Of a stretch of DNA of 35,988 bases, positions 24,807 through 33,043 are shown in pieces. The DNA comes from Planctomycetota bacterium. Lineage in GTDB: Bacteria > Planctomycetota > Phycisphaerae > Phycisphaerales > SM1A02. The stretch spans positions 1-35,988 of the forward strand of contig JADFOJ010000030.1 in assembly GCA_022562915.1 (NCBI GenBank). The letters run 5' to 3'. Within the stretch, counting starts at the first letter, position 1, and every line of letters starts with the position of its first letter. The notes under the pieces were generated by a model that searched no databases, was not told the origin of the DNA, and was given only the letters and a program-made list of their open reading frames with translations. Position numbers and translations under genes: made by a program.

Positions 24807-25448
24807 ATGCGCACACGGTACGCTCTCACCGGGCTGATCGCGACGGTCGCCGTGCTTGTCCCGTTCACCACTAGCTTGGGCGGATCTCACACATGGCGGG
24901 TCACCGAACTCTTCAGCAACTCCGACCGCACCGTCCAGTTCATCGAGCTGGGCGAATGCTGCGGCTTCCCCGACGAGACCGCCCTTTTGAACAAGCCGGT
25001 CTCGAGTAACACCAACGTGTTCATACTCCCGGCGAACCTTCCCGCCGGCAGCACGGCCAACGCCCACATTCTCCTCGGAACGGCCGCGTACGCGGCGCTG
25101 CCGGGTGCACCCGCGCCGGATCACATCATCAGCCAGGAATTCTTCGATCTGGTCGCCGACCAGATCGACTACTCGGTCTGGGACGACCTGCCGTACGGTC
25201 CGGGCGACCTTCCGACCAACGGAAAGGACTCCCTGAACAAGGACCCGTCGACGGGCGTTCTGAGCACCGGACCCAACTCGCCGACAAACTTCGACGGCGT
25301 GAGCGGCAACGTCGACGCCTGCCCGTGGGACCTCGACGCCGACGGCGTGGTAGGCATCGTCGACTTCCTGGAACTGCTGGGCAACTGGAACAATCCCTAC
25401 ACGATCGTCGACTTCCTTGACCTGCTCGGGTCCTGGGGCGGCTGCTAA
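24807..25448 (+). CDS. secreted protein with dockerin-like C-terminal tail
   Basis: The 213-residue protein has an N-terminal signal peptide (to about residue 26). It continues with HTWRVTELFSNSDRTVQFIEL, a pattern seen at the start of many planctomycete secreted proteins, and an unassigned middle part. It ends in a dockerin-type calcium repeat, CPWDLDADGVVGIVDFLELLG, followed by a second unit lacking its calcium loop (TIVDFLDLLGSWGGC). ATG 24807 is preferred over 24801 because GGAG (24795-24798) is eight bases from it and only two from the other. The tail resembles the sorting/attachment tails of Planctomycetes; binding to a partner or to the surface is inference. A strong hairpin starts inside its stop codon. 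Confidence 0.85.
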   Translation: MRTRYALTGLIATVAVLVPFTTSLGGSHTWRVTELFSNSDRTVQFIELGECCGFPDETALLNKPVSSNTNVFILPANLPAGSTANAHILLGTAAYAALPGAPAPDHIISQEFFDLVADQIDYSVWDDLPYGPGDLPTNGKDSLNKDPSTGVLSTGPNSPTNFDGVSGNVDACPWDLDADGVVGIVDFLELLGNWNNPYTIVDFLDLLGSWGGC

Positions 25449-25478
25449 CGAACCGTGCACGAACGTGCACGGTTCGTT
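25447..25478 (+). terminator. perfect 15-bp inverted repeat at the stop codon
   Basis: Arms 25447-25461 and 25464-25478 are perfectly complementary; sterically it would fold as 13 pairs and a six-base loop. It begins at the second base of the TAA (25446-25448). With no T-tract it may be a terminator of convergent transcripts (hutU ends at 25521) or an RNA-stabilising hairpin. Confidence 0.6.
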
Positions 25479-25479
25479 G

Positions 25480-25530
25480 GAGCAGGTGAGCAGGCCCCTG
25501 CTCGCCGGCGGTCTACTGCTCTACTGCTCT
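25480..25530. repeat. modular intergenic repeat, copy A
   Basis: Left module 25480-25493 (GAGCAGGTGAGCAG) and right module 25509-25530 (22 nt, two copies of the 8-nt unit CTACTGCT) recur at 31167-31180 and 31251-31280. The right module supplies the last codons and the TAG stop of hutU on the opposite strand. Confidence 0.8.
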
Positions 25531-27176
25531 TCCCCATCCCTCCGACCCCACCGGTCCAGGCACTGCCGGGCGAGGTCATAGCCGGCGTCGGCGTGCCTGA
25601 ACACTCCCGTGAGCGGGTCGTTGGTGAGCACGCGCTCCAATCGGGCGGCCGCCTCGGGCGTGCCGTCGGCGACGATGACCTGCCCCGCGTGCTGCGAGAA
25701 GCCGATGCCCACGCCGCCGCCGTGGTGGAAGCTCACCCAGCTCGCGCCGCCGGCGACGTTGACCATCGCGTTGAGCAGCGGCCAGTCGCTCACGGCGTCG
25801 GAGCCGTCTTTCATCGCCTCGGTTTCGCGGTTCGGTGAGGCCACCGAGCCGGCGTCGAGGTGGTCGCGACCGATCACGATCGGTGCCTTGACGACCCCGT
25901 CGCGAACCATCTCGTTGAAACGAAGCCCCGCCTTGTCGCGCTGGCCGAGGCCCAGCCAGCAGATCCGCGCCGGCAGCCCCTGGAACGCAACCCGCTCGCG
26001 GGCCAGCGTGATCCAGCGGCACAACGCATCGTCATCGGGAAACAGTTCCAGGATCGCGTCGTCGGTGGCGGCGATGTCCGCCGGGTCGCCGGAAAGCGCG
26101 ACCCACCGGAACGGCCCGCGGCCCACGCAGAACTGCGGCCGGATATATGCCAGCACGAAGCCCGGGAAGGCGAATGCGTCGGCGAAGCCGTGGTCGCGTG
26201 CGCGCTGACGGATATTGTTGCCGTAATCGAAGGTCGACGCGCCGCGGCCCTGGAACTCGACCATGAGTTCGACGTGGCGGGCGATCGAGCTCATCGCCTT
26301 GCGGGTGTACGCTTCGGGATCCGAGACACGCAGCGCATCGGCCTGCTCGCGGGTGAGCCCCTGCGGGTAGTACCCGTTCAGCGGATCGTGGGCCGAAGTC
26401 TGATCGGTGAGGACGTCGGGCGTGACGTTCCGCTTGAGCAGCGCCTCCAGCAGATCCACGGCGTTGCCCAGCCACCCGACGGACAATGCCCGGCCCTCGC
26501 TCCTCGCCGCCAGCGCCCGTTCGATCGCGGTGTCCGGATCGCGGTGGAACTCATCGAGGTATCGATCGTGAACGCGCTTCCGGAGACGCTCGATGCACAT
26601 CTCCGCAATGAGACAGACGCCTTCGTTCATGGTGACCGCCAGCGGCTGCGCGCCGCCCATGCCGCCGCAGCCGGCGGTCACGCACAGCCGACCCTTGAGG
26701 GAGCCGGCGAAGTGCTGCCGGGCACACTCGGCGAACGTCTCGTAGGTCCCCTGGAGAACGCCCTGGCTGCCGATGTAGATCCACGAACCGGCCGTCATCT
26801 GGCCGAACATGATCAATCCCTTGAGGGCAAGCTCGTCGAAGTGCTCCTGGGTCGCCCAATGGGGGACCAGGTTCGAGTTGGCGATGAGGACCCTGGGCGA
26901 ATCCGGTGTCGTCCGGCACACGCCGACGGGCTTGCCCGACTGGACGAGCAACGTCTCGTCCGGTTCCAGTGCCTGCAGCGCCGCGATGATCGCGTCGAAC
27001 GCCTCCCACGACCGGGCGGCCTGACCGCGGCCGCCGTAGACGACGAGGTCCTGCGGCCTCTCGGCGACCTCCGGGTCGAGGCTGTTCATGAGCATGCGCA
27101 TCGCCGCCTCGGCCTGCCAGGTCTTGCAGGTCATGACGGTGCCGCGCGGTGCGCGGATGGTTCGCGGGGGCGTCAT
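25521..27176 (-). CDS. hutU: urocanate hydratase HutU
   Basis: HutU adds water to urocanate to give imidazolone propionate, using tightly bound NAD+ as an electrophile. The 551-residue protein carries family landmarks throughout: [35 protein letters not shown], the NAD loop [38 protein letters not shown] and the active-site cysteine in [18 protein letters not shown], then [15 protein letters not shown] near the end. The ATG overlaps the hutH TGA (ATGA), so the pair is coupled. The final codons EEQ-stop come from the intergenic repeat module at 25509-25530. It converges with the dockerin-tailed gene. Confidence 0.97.
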   Translation of the reverse strand: MTPPRTIRAPRGTVMTCKTWQAEAAMRMLMNSLDPEVAERPQDLVVYGGRGQAARSWEAFDAIIAALQALEPDETLLVQSGKPVGVCRTTPDSPRVLIANSNLVPHWATQEHFDELALKGLIMFGQMTAGSWIYIGSQGVLQGTYETFAECARQHFAGSLKGRLCVTAGCGGMGGAQPLAVTMNEGVCLIAEMCIERLRKRVHDRYLDEFHRDPDTAIERALAARSEGRALSVGWLGNAVDLLEALLKRNVTPDVLTDQTSAHDPLNGYYPQGLTREQADALRVSDPEAYTRKAMSSIARHVELMVEFQGRGASTFDYGNNIRQRARDHGFADAFAFPGFVLAYIRPQFCVGRGPFRWVALSGDPADIAATDDAILELFPDDDALCRWITLARERVAFQGLPARICWLGLGQRDKAGLRFNEMVRDGVVKAPIVIGRDHLDAGSVASPNRETEAMKDGSDAVSDWPLLNAMVNVAGGASWVSFHHGGGVGIGFSQHAGQVIVADGTPEAAARLERVLTNDPLTGVFRHADAGYDLARQCLDRWGRRDGEEQ

Positions 27177-28684
27177 GTAAACGCACCGGCCCGGATGAGT
27201 TCCGCTATCGCGGCGATGTCAGGCGACGGCGGCCGATCCGCGGTGAGTCGCTCGACGACTGCGCGCACCCGCTGATAGGTCCGCTCGACGCCCTCGCCGC
27301 TGCGCAGCGGACGCTGGTACTCCATCGCCTCGGCCATCACCAGCAACTCGATCGCGACGACCTGGATCGCGAGGTCCACCGCGGCCCGCGCCTGGTGGGC
27401 GGAGGTCGCACCCATCGAGTTGTAATCCTCCATGCCCGCCGAGGTGGAGATGTTGGCGACGCTCGCCGGCACCGCGAGCGTCTGCATCTCGTTGCAGCAC
27501 GCAGCGGCGGTGTACTGGACGATCATGAGCCCGCTGTGCAGACCCGGCTGTGGTGAAAGATGGATATTCACCGGGTTCTCGCCGTCGGAGGCCGTGAGCA
27601 ACCAGTTCACGCGGCGCTCGGCGATGCCGGCGAGGTGGCACAGGGCGATCGCCAGATGGTCCAGGGCGATCGCCAGCGGCATTCCGTGGAAGTTGCCGCC
27701 CGACAGGACGTCACCCTGCTCGGCGAAGACCAGCGGGTTGTCGGTGACCGCGCCAAGCTCGCGCTCGAAGACCAGTTGCACCGAGTCGATCGCGTCCAGC
27801 ACCGCTCCAAGGACCTGCGGCGCCGCGCGGAGGCTGTAGGGATCCTGCACGCGCGGGTCGCCGGTCTTGTGGTCCTCGATGATCTGCGAACCGGCCAGCT
27901 GCCGGCGAAGCGCCTCGGCGACACGTCGCTGTCCCGGCTGCGGGCGTACCGCGTGCAGCCGATCATCGAGGAACTCGTCGGTCGCGCGGCAGGCGTCGAT
28001 CGCCATGGCGGCGGCCGCGATGGCGGCATCACCGAGGCGACGGACGTCACACAGGGCCAACGCTCCAATGGCGCACATCATGTGTGTGCCGTTGATCAAC
28101 GCGAGCCCCTCCTTGGCCTCCAGGACCATGGAATCGAGTCCCGCCGTCGCCAGCGCCTCGGCGCCGGGCATGGTGCGGCCCCCGATGACCGCTTCGCCCT
28201 CGCCGATCAGCACCAGCGCGACGTGGGCCAGCGGCGCCAGGTCTCCCGACGCCCCGACGGAGCCGCGCGACGGGACGACCGGCGTGATGCCGTGGTTGAG
28301 CAGCCCGAGTATCAGTTCCACGAGCTGCGATCGCACACCGGAGCGGCCCCTGGCCAGGCTCCCCGCGAGAATGACCAGCATCGCCCGCACGACCTCTTCG
28401 GGCAGCGCCGCACCGACCCCGGCGGCGTGAGATCGGATCAGGTTCCGCTGTACCTGCCGCAGTCGGTCCGCCTTGATCGGTCGGTTCGCAAGGGATCCGA
28501 ACCCCGTATTGACTCCGTAGACCGCCACGGCGCCACCGGACGCGGCCTCGACGACCGCCCGCGACCGCTCCAATCCCGCGCGGGCCGCGTCGCCCAGGTG
28601 CACGGGCCGGCCGTGCCGCGCAACGTCGTCGACGTCATCCAGCGACAGCGTCTTTCCGTCGAGCACGAGCGGTTCACCGGCCAT
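27173..28684 (-). CDS. hutH: histidine ammonia-lyase HutH
   Basis: HutH removes ammonia from L-histidine to form urocanate, using the self-formed MIO cofactor. The Ala-Ser-Gly triad that cyclises to MIO is at residues 145-147 in [41 protein letters not shown] and GNFHGMPLA are further signatures. The 503-residue length is normal. The start is uncertain: ATG 28684 gives the typical N-terminus but directly abuts a GGGAGG, leaving no spacer, while ATG 28696 lacks a ribosome site. It leads the hutHU operon and is divergent from a membrane-protein gene with only about 40-55 bases between. Confidence 0.96.
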   Translation of the reverse strand: MAGEPLVLDGKTLSLDDVDDVARHGRPVHLGDAARAGLERSRAVVEAASGGAVAVYGVNTGFGSLANRPIKADRLRQVQRNLIRSHAAGVGAALPEEVVRAMLVILAGSLARGRSGVRSQLVELILGLLNHGITPVVPSRGSVGASGDLAPLAHVALVLIGEGEAVIGGRTMPGAEALATAGLDSMVLEAKEGLALINGTHMMCAIGALALCDVRRLGDAAIAAAAMAIDACRATDEFLDDRLHAVRPQPGQRRVAEALRRQLAGSQIIEDHKTGDPRVQDPYSLRAAPQVLGAVLDAIDSVQLVFERELGAVTDNPLVFAEQGDVLSGGNFHGMPLAIALDHLAIALCHLAGIAERRVNWLLTASDGENPVNIHLSPQPGLHSGLMIVQYTAAACCNEMQTLAVPASVANISTSAGMEDYNSMGATSAHQARAAVDLAIQVVAIELLVMAEAMEYQRPLRSGEGVERTYQRVRAVVERLTADRPPSPDIAAIAELIRAGAFT

Positions 28685-28738
28685 CCTCCCTAGCATAGGG
28701 ATTTGTCACGGTGGCCGGTTACGGGTACCAATGGCGGC

Positions 28739-29560
28739 ATGAACCATGAACTGGAGGGTTGGCGCCGATACGGTGTCGTCTTCGGCGGCGGGGTGGCGGC
28801 TGCCTTTGTCTGCAGCGCCGCGGTACCGTTCCTGGTGGCCTCGACGGGCACCATCGGCCCGACGGCGTTGCAGGCGCAGTCGCCCCTGACGGCGTTGGCC
28901 GCCATGATCATTCTCTTCGCGCTGGCGGCGGGGCTGTCGGGTCTCGTCGGCAGGTACGTCAACGCCGCGGTGGGGCTGTTCGTCCTCGGCGCCGGCCTGT
29001 GGGCGCTTCGGCTGCAATCGGCCACGGCCGTCGATCTGGCCTTCGCCGAGGGGTCGCTCGTGCTGGCGGCGGTGGAGACGGCGATGTGGGGCGTGCTGGT
29101 GCTCGGCGGGACAGCGATCGTCTTCCGCATCGCCGGCCGTCTCACCGACATTCTTCCGGCTGACAATTCCACGGCGACGCCGTGGTGGAAGCGGCACGGG
29201 CTTCCGGGGGCGGCGTGCGGGGTCCTGGTGCTGCCCGGCGTGTGGCTCTTCGCCAGGAGCCCGCTGCAAGGTCAGACGCTCATGGCGGTGGTCATGGGCG
29301 CGATGGCGGCGGGGCTCGTCGGCCGGCTCGTCTCGCCGCACGCGCAGCCGGTATTGCTCTTCGCAATGCCGTGTTTCTTCGGTGCCGCCGGCAGCCTCGT
29401 TGCCGCGATGACGGTGTCCGGGCCCCTCGCCGACGCAGTCGTCAACGGCACGTTGCCGGTACTGAGCCTGCCCATGCCGATCGACTACGCGGCGGGCTCA
29501 CTGATGGGCGTCTCGATGGGCCTCGGTTGGGCCAGGGGGTTCCTGCACCACGAAGAGTAA
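28739..29560 (+). CDS. multi-pass membrane protein of unknown function
   Basis: Not recognised. The 273-residue protein has about eight hydrophobic segments (roughly 11-35, 47-70, 73-92, 104-131, 154-172, 179-197, 203-225, 246-267). A short charged loop (WWKRHG) in the middle suggests two halves of four helices. There is no transporter signature. The ATG at 28739 is favoured; the frame is open back to a TTG at 28703. Its stop is one base before the ATG of the SucC-like gene, so it probably shares a transcript with the citrate-cleavage-like genes. This makes a transport role for a related organic acid conceivable but unproven. Confidence 0.75.
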   Translation: MNHELEGWRRYGVVFGGGVAAAFVCSAAVPFLVASTGTIGPTALQAQSPLTALAAMIILFALAAGLSGLVGRYVNAAVGLFVLGAGLWALRLQSATAVDLAFAEGSLVLAAVETAMWGVLVLGGTAIVFRIAGRLTDILPADNSTATPWWKRHGLPGAACGVLVLPGVWLFARSPLQGQTLMAVVMGAMAAGLVGRLVSPHAQPVLLFAMPCFFGAAGSLVAAMTVSGPLADAVVNGTLPVLSLPMPIDYAAGSLMGVSMGLGWARGFLHHEE

Positions 29561-29561
29561 G

Positions 29562-31109
29562 ATGCCGACCGTGGCAAGACTGCACGAATACCAGGGCAAG
29601 GCACTGCTCGCCGGCGCCGGCGTCGCCGTCCCGGAAGGGGCGCCGGTCACGAACCCCTCCGAGGCCGCCGCGATGGCGCGCCGCCTCGGCGGCCGGGTGG
29701 TCCTCAAGGTCCAGGCGTGGGTCACCGGCCGCGCCGCCATGGGCGGCGTGCGTTTCGTCGAGACGCCCGACCAGGCCGAGGAAGCGGCGGCGGCCCTGCT
29801 GGCGCTGAAGCTCGGTCATTTCGAGATTCGGGAAGTCCTCGTCGAACGGGCGCTCGATATCGCCCACGAACTGTTCGTCTCCGTGGCGATCGATGACGAA
29901 GCGCGGGCGCCGATACTGCTGCTCGACGCCCACGGCGGCTCCGGCATCGAGCAGCGGGCAGGGTCCGTTCACCGCCTGCCGGTGGATGTTCACACGGGCG
30001 TCCGGGACGACGCCCTTGCCGACGTACTGAGAACCTCTCCGATCGAACCGTGTCATCACGGCATGGTCATCGAGTCCATCCGCGCGATCGTCACGCTTGC
30101 CGCCGGCTGCGAGGCGAGGTCCCTCGAGGTGAACCCACTTGTCGTGACCGCACAGGGCGACGTCGTCGCGGTCGATTGCCGCATGGCCATCGACGACTAC
30201 GCCGTCTTCAGGCACCCGGAGCTGGGCATCGAGATCGCCCGTGAGCTGGATCATCCCGCGACCCGACTGGAGCGCTGGGCGTACCGCGTCGAACAGCTCG
30301 ATCACCGCGGCACGTTCTACTTCGCGCAGCTTCCGGTCAACGGCACCCCCGGAACCCCCGGAACCACCGGAACCACCGGCTCGCGCGGCCTGATCGGCTT
30401 CCACGGCGCCGGCGGCGGCGGCTCGATGATGTCCATGGACGCCATCAGCCGGCTTGGATTTCAGCTTGCGAACTTCTGCGACACCTCCGGCAATCCGTCG
30501 GCGGGCAAGGTGTATCGAGCCGCGCGGATCATTCTCGCGCAGGACGGCCTTGTCGGCTACTTCGGCTCCGGCAGCGGCGTCGCCAGCCAGGAGCAATACC
30601 ACTCGGCATACGGCCTGGCCAAGGCGTTCGCCGAGCTGGAGCTGTCGATCCCGGCGGTCATTCGCCTCGGCGGCAACGGCGAGGACCGCGCGGTCGAGAT
30701 CCTCCGGGATATCGGCGAGCAGATTCCCGCGGAGATCCGCGGGTACCGCAAGGACGACACGCCGGCGTTCATCGCCGACCGGTTCGCGGAGCTGGTCGAA
30801 CAGGCGAACGGCGCACGATGGTCGCCACGGGCACGAACGATCCCCGGCTTCGTCGGCAGCGGCTATCGCTTCCCCATCACCCACGGCACGGTCTGGATCG
30901 ATCACGATCGCTGCGACGCGCCGACGACCGCGCTGGTCATCGGCAACAGCAGCGGACTGCTGGTCGAGGACAACGGCCGCCCCGTGCTGGCGGTGAGCGC
31001 CGACGACGTCGCGGACAGGGACTCGGAACTGGTGGCATTGGAGATCGAGTGCCGCCGCGCGGCCCGGCCGGTGGTCTTTGTCGACCTGCCCGTCGAGGGC
31101 CTAGACTAG
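29562..31109 (+). CDS. SucC-like acyl-CoA synthetase beta subunit (citryl-CoA synthetase-like) with decayed ferredoxin-like tail
   Basis: The 515-residue protein starts like succinyl-CoA synthetase beta (LHEYQGKALL). It has an ATP-grasp domain to about 245 (QAWVTGRAAMGGVRF; EVNPLVVTAQGDVVAVDCRM with the metal-binding acids) and a CoA-ligase domain at about 278-420 (GLIGFHGAGGGGSMMSMD, AVIRLGGNGEDRAVEIL). A GTP/GTT tandem repeat links the two. A 90-residue tail follows, resembling a two-cluster ferredoxin in spacing (VWIDHDRC451, EIEC497RRA) but with almost all cysteines lost. SucC itself is about 390 residues. Synteny with SucD-like and citryl-CoA-lyase-like genes favours citryl-CoA synthetase over succinyl-CoA synthetase; substrate is inference. 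The start could also be GTG 29571. Confidence 0.8.
   Translation: MPTVARLHEYQGKALLAGAGVAVPEGAPVTNPSEAAAMARRLGGRVVLKVQAWVTGRAAMGGVRFVETPDQAEEAAAALLALKLGHFEIREVLVERALDIAHELFVSVAIDDEARAPILLLDAHGGSGIEQRAGSVHRLPVDVHTGVRDDALADVLRTSPIEPCHHGMVIESIRAIVTLAAGCEARSLEVNPLVVTAQGDVVAVDCRMAIDDYAVFRHPELGIEIARELDHPATRLERWAYRVEQLDHRGTFYFAQLPVNGTPGTPGTTGTTGSRGLIGFHGAGGGGSMMSMDAISRLGFQLANFCDTSGNPSAGKVYRAARIILAQDGLVGYFGSGSGVASQEQYHSAYGLAKAFAELELSIPAVIRLGGNGEDRAVEILRDIGEQIPAEIRGYRKDDTPAFIADRFAELVEQANGARWSPRARTIPGFVGSGYRFPITHGTVWIDHDRCDAPTTALVIGNSSGLLVEDNGRPVLAVSADDVADRDSELVALEIECRRAARPVVFVDLPVEGLD
30342..30377 (+). repeat. in-frame 9-nt tandem repeat
   Basis: Four 9-nt units (GGNACCNCC type) encode GTPGTPGTTGTT, residues 261-272 of the SucC-like protein. 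They lie between its ATP-grasp and ligase domains. The units are close enough for replication slippage in whole codons. Confidence 0.85.
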
Positions 31110-31165
31110 TGCCGCTTCCACTCAGAGACTGTCGCGCTTGAGGCACCGGTGGCTGGAAGCGGCAC
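31109..31165 (+). terminator. 12-bp inverted repeat starting at the SucC-like stop codon
   Basis: Arms 31109-31120 and 31154-31165 are perfectly complementary with a 33-base loop. The left arm begins at the last base of the TAG (31107-31109). No T-tract follows. Confidence 0.45.
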
Positions 31166-31166
31166 A

Positions 31167-31280
31167 GAGCAGGTGAGCAGTAGAACAGTGGAGCAATATC
31201 GGAAAGGATCTCCGGATCCCTTTGGTGGCCGGTCTACGCAGGCTCACCTGCGGTCTACTGCTCTACTGCTCTACTGCTCT
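31167..31280. repeat. modular intergenic repeat, copy B
   Basis: It shares the left module (31167-31180) and right module (31251-31280, three 8-nt units against two in copy A) with 25480-25530, but with a 70-base middle in place of 15. Within it, 31169-31178 and 31242-31251 form an inverted pair around GCAGGTGAGC. It fills most of the 210-base gap before the SucD-like gene; no gene is seen in it. Confidence 0.8.
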
Positions 31281-31305
31281 GACCGCGCATCATCGCGCAC
31301 GGTCA

Positions 31306-31320
31306 TATAGTCGCCGGTCA
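31306..31320 (+). promoter_or_regulatory. candidate -10 element for a leaderless SucD-like transcript
   Basis: TATAGT at 31306-31311 ends eight bases before the ATG at 31320, and no ribosome binding site precedes that ATG. The arrangement parallels the one at 8041-8056. Confidence 0.35.
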
Positions 31321-32249
31321 TGATCATCATCGACCAGACACGGCGCGTGCTCGTCCAGGGAATAACCGGGCGCGAGGGCCGGGCTCGCACGCGGCTCATG
31401 CGCGAGTACGGAACCACCGTGGTCGCCGGGTGCACACCGGGCAAGGGCGGCCAGGACGTCGAGAGCATCCCCGTCTTCGACCGGGTCGCCGAGGCCGTTC
31501 AGAGCGTGGGCCGGATCGACGTCTCGGTGCTCTTCGTGCCGGCGAAGCTCGTCAAGGTCGCGGCGATCGACGCGATCCGCGCGGGCGTAAAGCTGCTGGT
31601 GCTCGTGCCCGATCGAGTGCCGGTGTGGGACGCCATGGAGATCGCCGCCGAAGCCGCCACGCACGGAGCGTCCTTCGTCGGGCCCAACACGCTGGGCGTG
31701 CTGAGCCCCGGCCGGGCCGTGCTGGGGATGATCGGCGGCCGCGCGGAGTCCGCTCGCGAGTGGTTCAACGAGCCCATCGACGGCAGGACGGTCGGCGTCG
31801 TGTCGCGCAGCGGCGGGATGACCAGTTCCTGCGGCTATTACCTGAGCAGGGCCGGCGTCGGCCTGAGCACGCTCGTGCACGTCGGCGGGGATTCGGTCAT
31901 CGGCCTGGCGATCCCGGACGTCGCGGCGATGTTCCAGCAGGACCCCGAGACCGACGCGATCGTCGTCTTCGGCGAGATCGGCGGCTCCCAGGAAGAGCGC
32001 CTCGCTGCGATGATGACCCGCGGCCACGTCACCAAGCCCGTGATCGCGTACGTCGGCGGCGCGGCCGCGACGGAGGGAACCCGCTTCAGCCACGCCGGCG
32101 CGATCATCGAAGGGGGCCGCGGCACCCACGCGGGCAAGGTCGAGGCGCTGACCGCGGCCGGCGCGACCGTGGTCGAGTCGTTCGGCGAGCTTCCGGCAAA
32201 GACGCTGGAGGTTCTCACACAGCTTCAACCGGCAGCGAGCGATCCATGA
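31320..32249 (+). CDS. SucD-like acyl-CoA synthetase alpha subunit (citryl-CoA synthetase-like)
   Basis: The 309-residue protein has the CoA-binding Rossmann domain of succinyl-CoA synthetase alpha ([35 protein letters not shown]). Its ligase half ([31 protein letters not shown]) carries the phosphohistidine H258 in FSHAGAII. These residues support an active acyl-CoA synthetase with the SucC-like partner. Its TGA overlaps the ATG of the citryl-CoA-lyase-like gene (ATGA). In Hydrogenobacter, citrate cleavage uses a two-subunit citryl-CoA synthetase built from SucC/SucD relatives plus a separate citryl-CoA lyase, the same trio as here. Succinyl-, malyl- or another acid cannot be excluded. Confidence 0.88.
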   Translation: MIIIDQTRRVLVQGITGREGRARTRLMREYGTTVVAGCTPGKGGQDVESIPVFDRVAEAVQSVGRIDVSVLFVPAKLVKVAAIDAIRAGVKLLVLVPDRVPVWDAMEIAAEAATHGASFVGPNTLGVLSPGRAVLGMIGGRAESAREWFNEPIDGRTVGVVSRSGGMTSSCGYYLSRAGVGLSTLVHVGGDSVIGLAIPDVAAMFQQDPETDAIVVFGEIGGSQEERLAAMMTRGHVTKPVIAYVGGAAATEGTRFSHAGAIIEGGRGTHAGKVEALTAAGATVVESFGELPAKTLEVLTQLQPAASDP

Positions 32250-33043
32250 GTACGCCAAACGCACCGAGTCCCTGGCAGACGGCGATCACGCAGATCGAGC
32301 CGAACCACGTGCGCGTGCGCGGGTACGACATCGATCGGCTCATGGGAGAGACGGGCTTCGGCGCGGCGGTGTACCTGATCCTGCGCGGCGAGCTTCCGGA
32401 CGAGAAAACCGCGAGGCTCATGGAGTCGATCCTCGTGTCGTCCATCGACCACGGGGTGACGCCGCCGTCGGCGTTGGCCGCCCGCACGATCGCCTCCACC
32501 GGCGGCAGCCTCGGCGCGGCGGTTGCGGCGGGGATCCTGGCGATCAACCGGTATCACGGTGGCGCGATCGAGGACTGCGCACGACAGTTGCGGCACATCG
32601 TCGACCGCTGCGAGACAACCGGCGATTCGTCGGACGCCGCGGCCGAATCGATCCTGGATGAGCTGAAACAAGACCGGCGGCGCATGCCCGGTTTCGGCCA
32701 CCGGGTACACACCAACGATCCCAGGACCCAGAGACTCTTCGAGCTGGCGACCGATGCCGGCGTGGACGGCCCGCACATGCATGCAGCTCGCGCGGTCGAG
32801 CGTCATTTTGCCTCCTCCGGCAAGACACTTCCCATGAACGTGGACGGCGCGATCGCGGCCGTGTTGGCAGACCTGGGCTTCGAGCCGGCGTCGATGAACG
32901 GCCTGTTCATGATCGCCCGGGTGCCTGGGCTCATCGCCCACGCCCTGGAGGAACAGCTCCGGCAGCGTCCCATGCGCCGGATAGACCCGGCACGCCACGA
33001 ATACGACGGACCGCCGCCGCGATCGCAGGGACCCCGAGCATGA
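32246..33043 (+). CDS. citryl-CoA lyase-like short citrate synthase family protein
   Basis: The 265-residue protein is a short citrate-synthase-fold protein, far below the 370-430 residues of true citrate synthases and close to citryl-CoA lyases. The catalytic set is present: H104 in NRYHGGA, H152 in GFGHRVHTNDPR and D200 in MNVDGAIAAVL. The opening WQTAITQIEPNHVRVRGYDIDRLMG is typical of the short forms. Linked to synthetase subunits it should cleave citryl-CoA to acetyl-CoA and oxaloacetate, or run in reverse. Both junctions overlap as ATGA, so it is tightly coupled to its neighbours. A lyase for a different 3-hydroxyacyl-CoA is possible. Confidence 0.87.
   Translation: MSTPNAPSPWQTAITQIEPNHVRVRGYDIDRLMGETGFGAAVYLILRGELPDEKTARLMESILVSSIDHGVTPPSALAARTIASTGGSLGAAVAAGILAINRYHGGAIEDCARQLRHIVDRCETTGDSSDAAAESILDELKQDRRRMPGFGHRVHTNDPRTQRLFELATDAGVDGPHMHAARAVERHFASSGKTLPMNVDGAIAAVLADLGFEPASMNGLFMIARVPGLIAHALEEQLRQRPMRRIDPARHEYDGPPPRSQGPRA

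Noticed and set aside
25860..27275. 471-residue plus-strand open frame
   Set aside because: Antisense to hutU; rich in Arg, Val and His in the pattern of a shadow frame.
29442..30905. 487-residue minus-strand open frame
   Set aside because: Antisense to the SucC-like gene and without family motifs.
31251..31280. Tandem CTACTGCT units as a CRISPR-like array
   Set aside because: Units are 8 nt with no spacers and no cas genes nearby; it is a short tandem repeat in a modular element.
29562..32249. Ordinary succinyl-CoA synthetase sucCD
   Set aside because: The SucC-like protein is 125 residues longer than usual, and the pair sits with a short citryl-CoA-lyase-like gene; TCA-cycle sucCD remains a weaker alternative.
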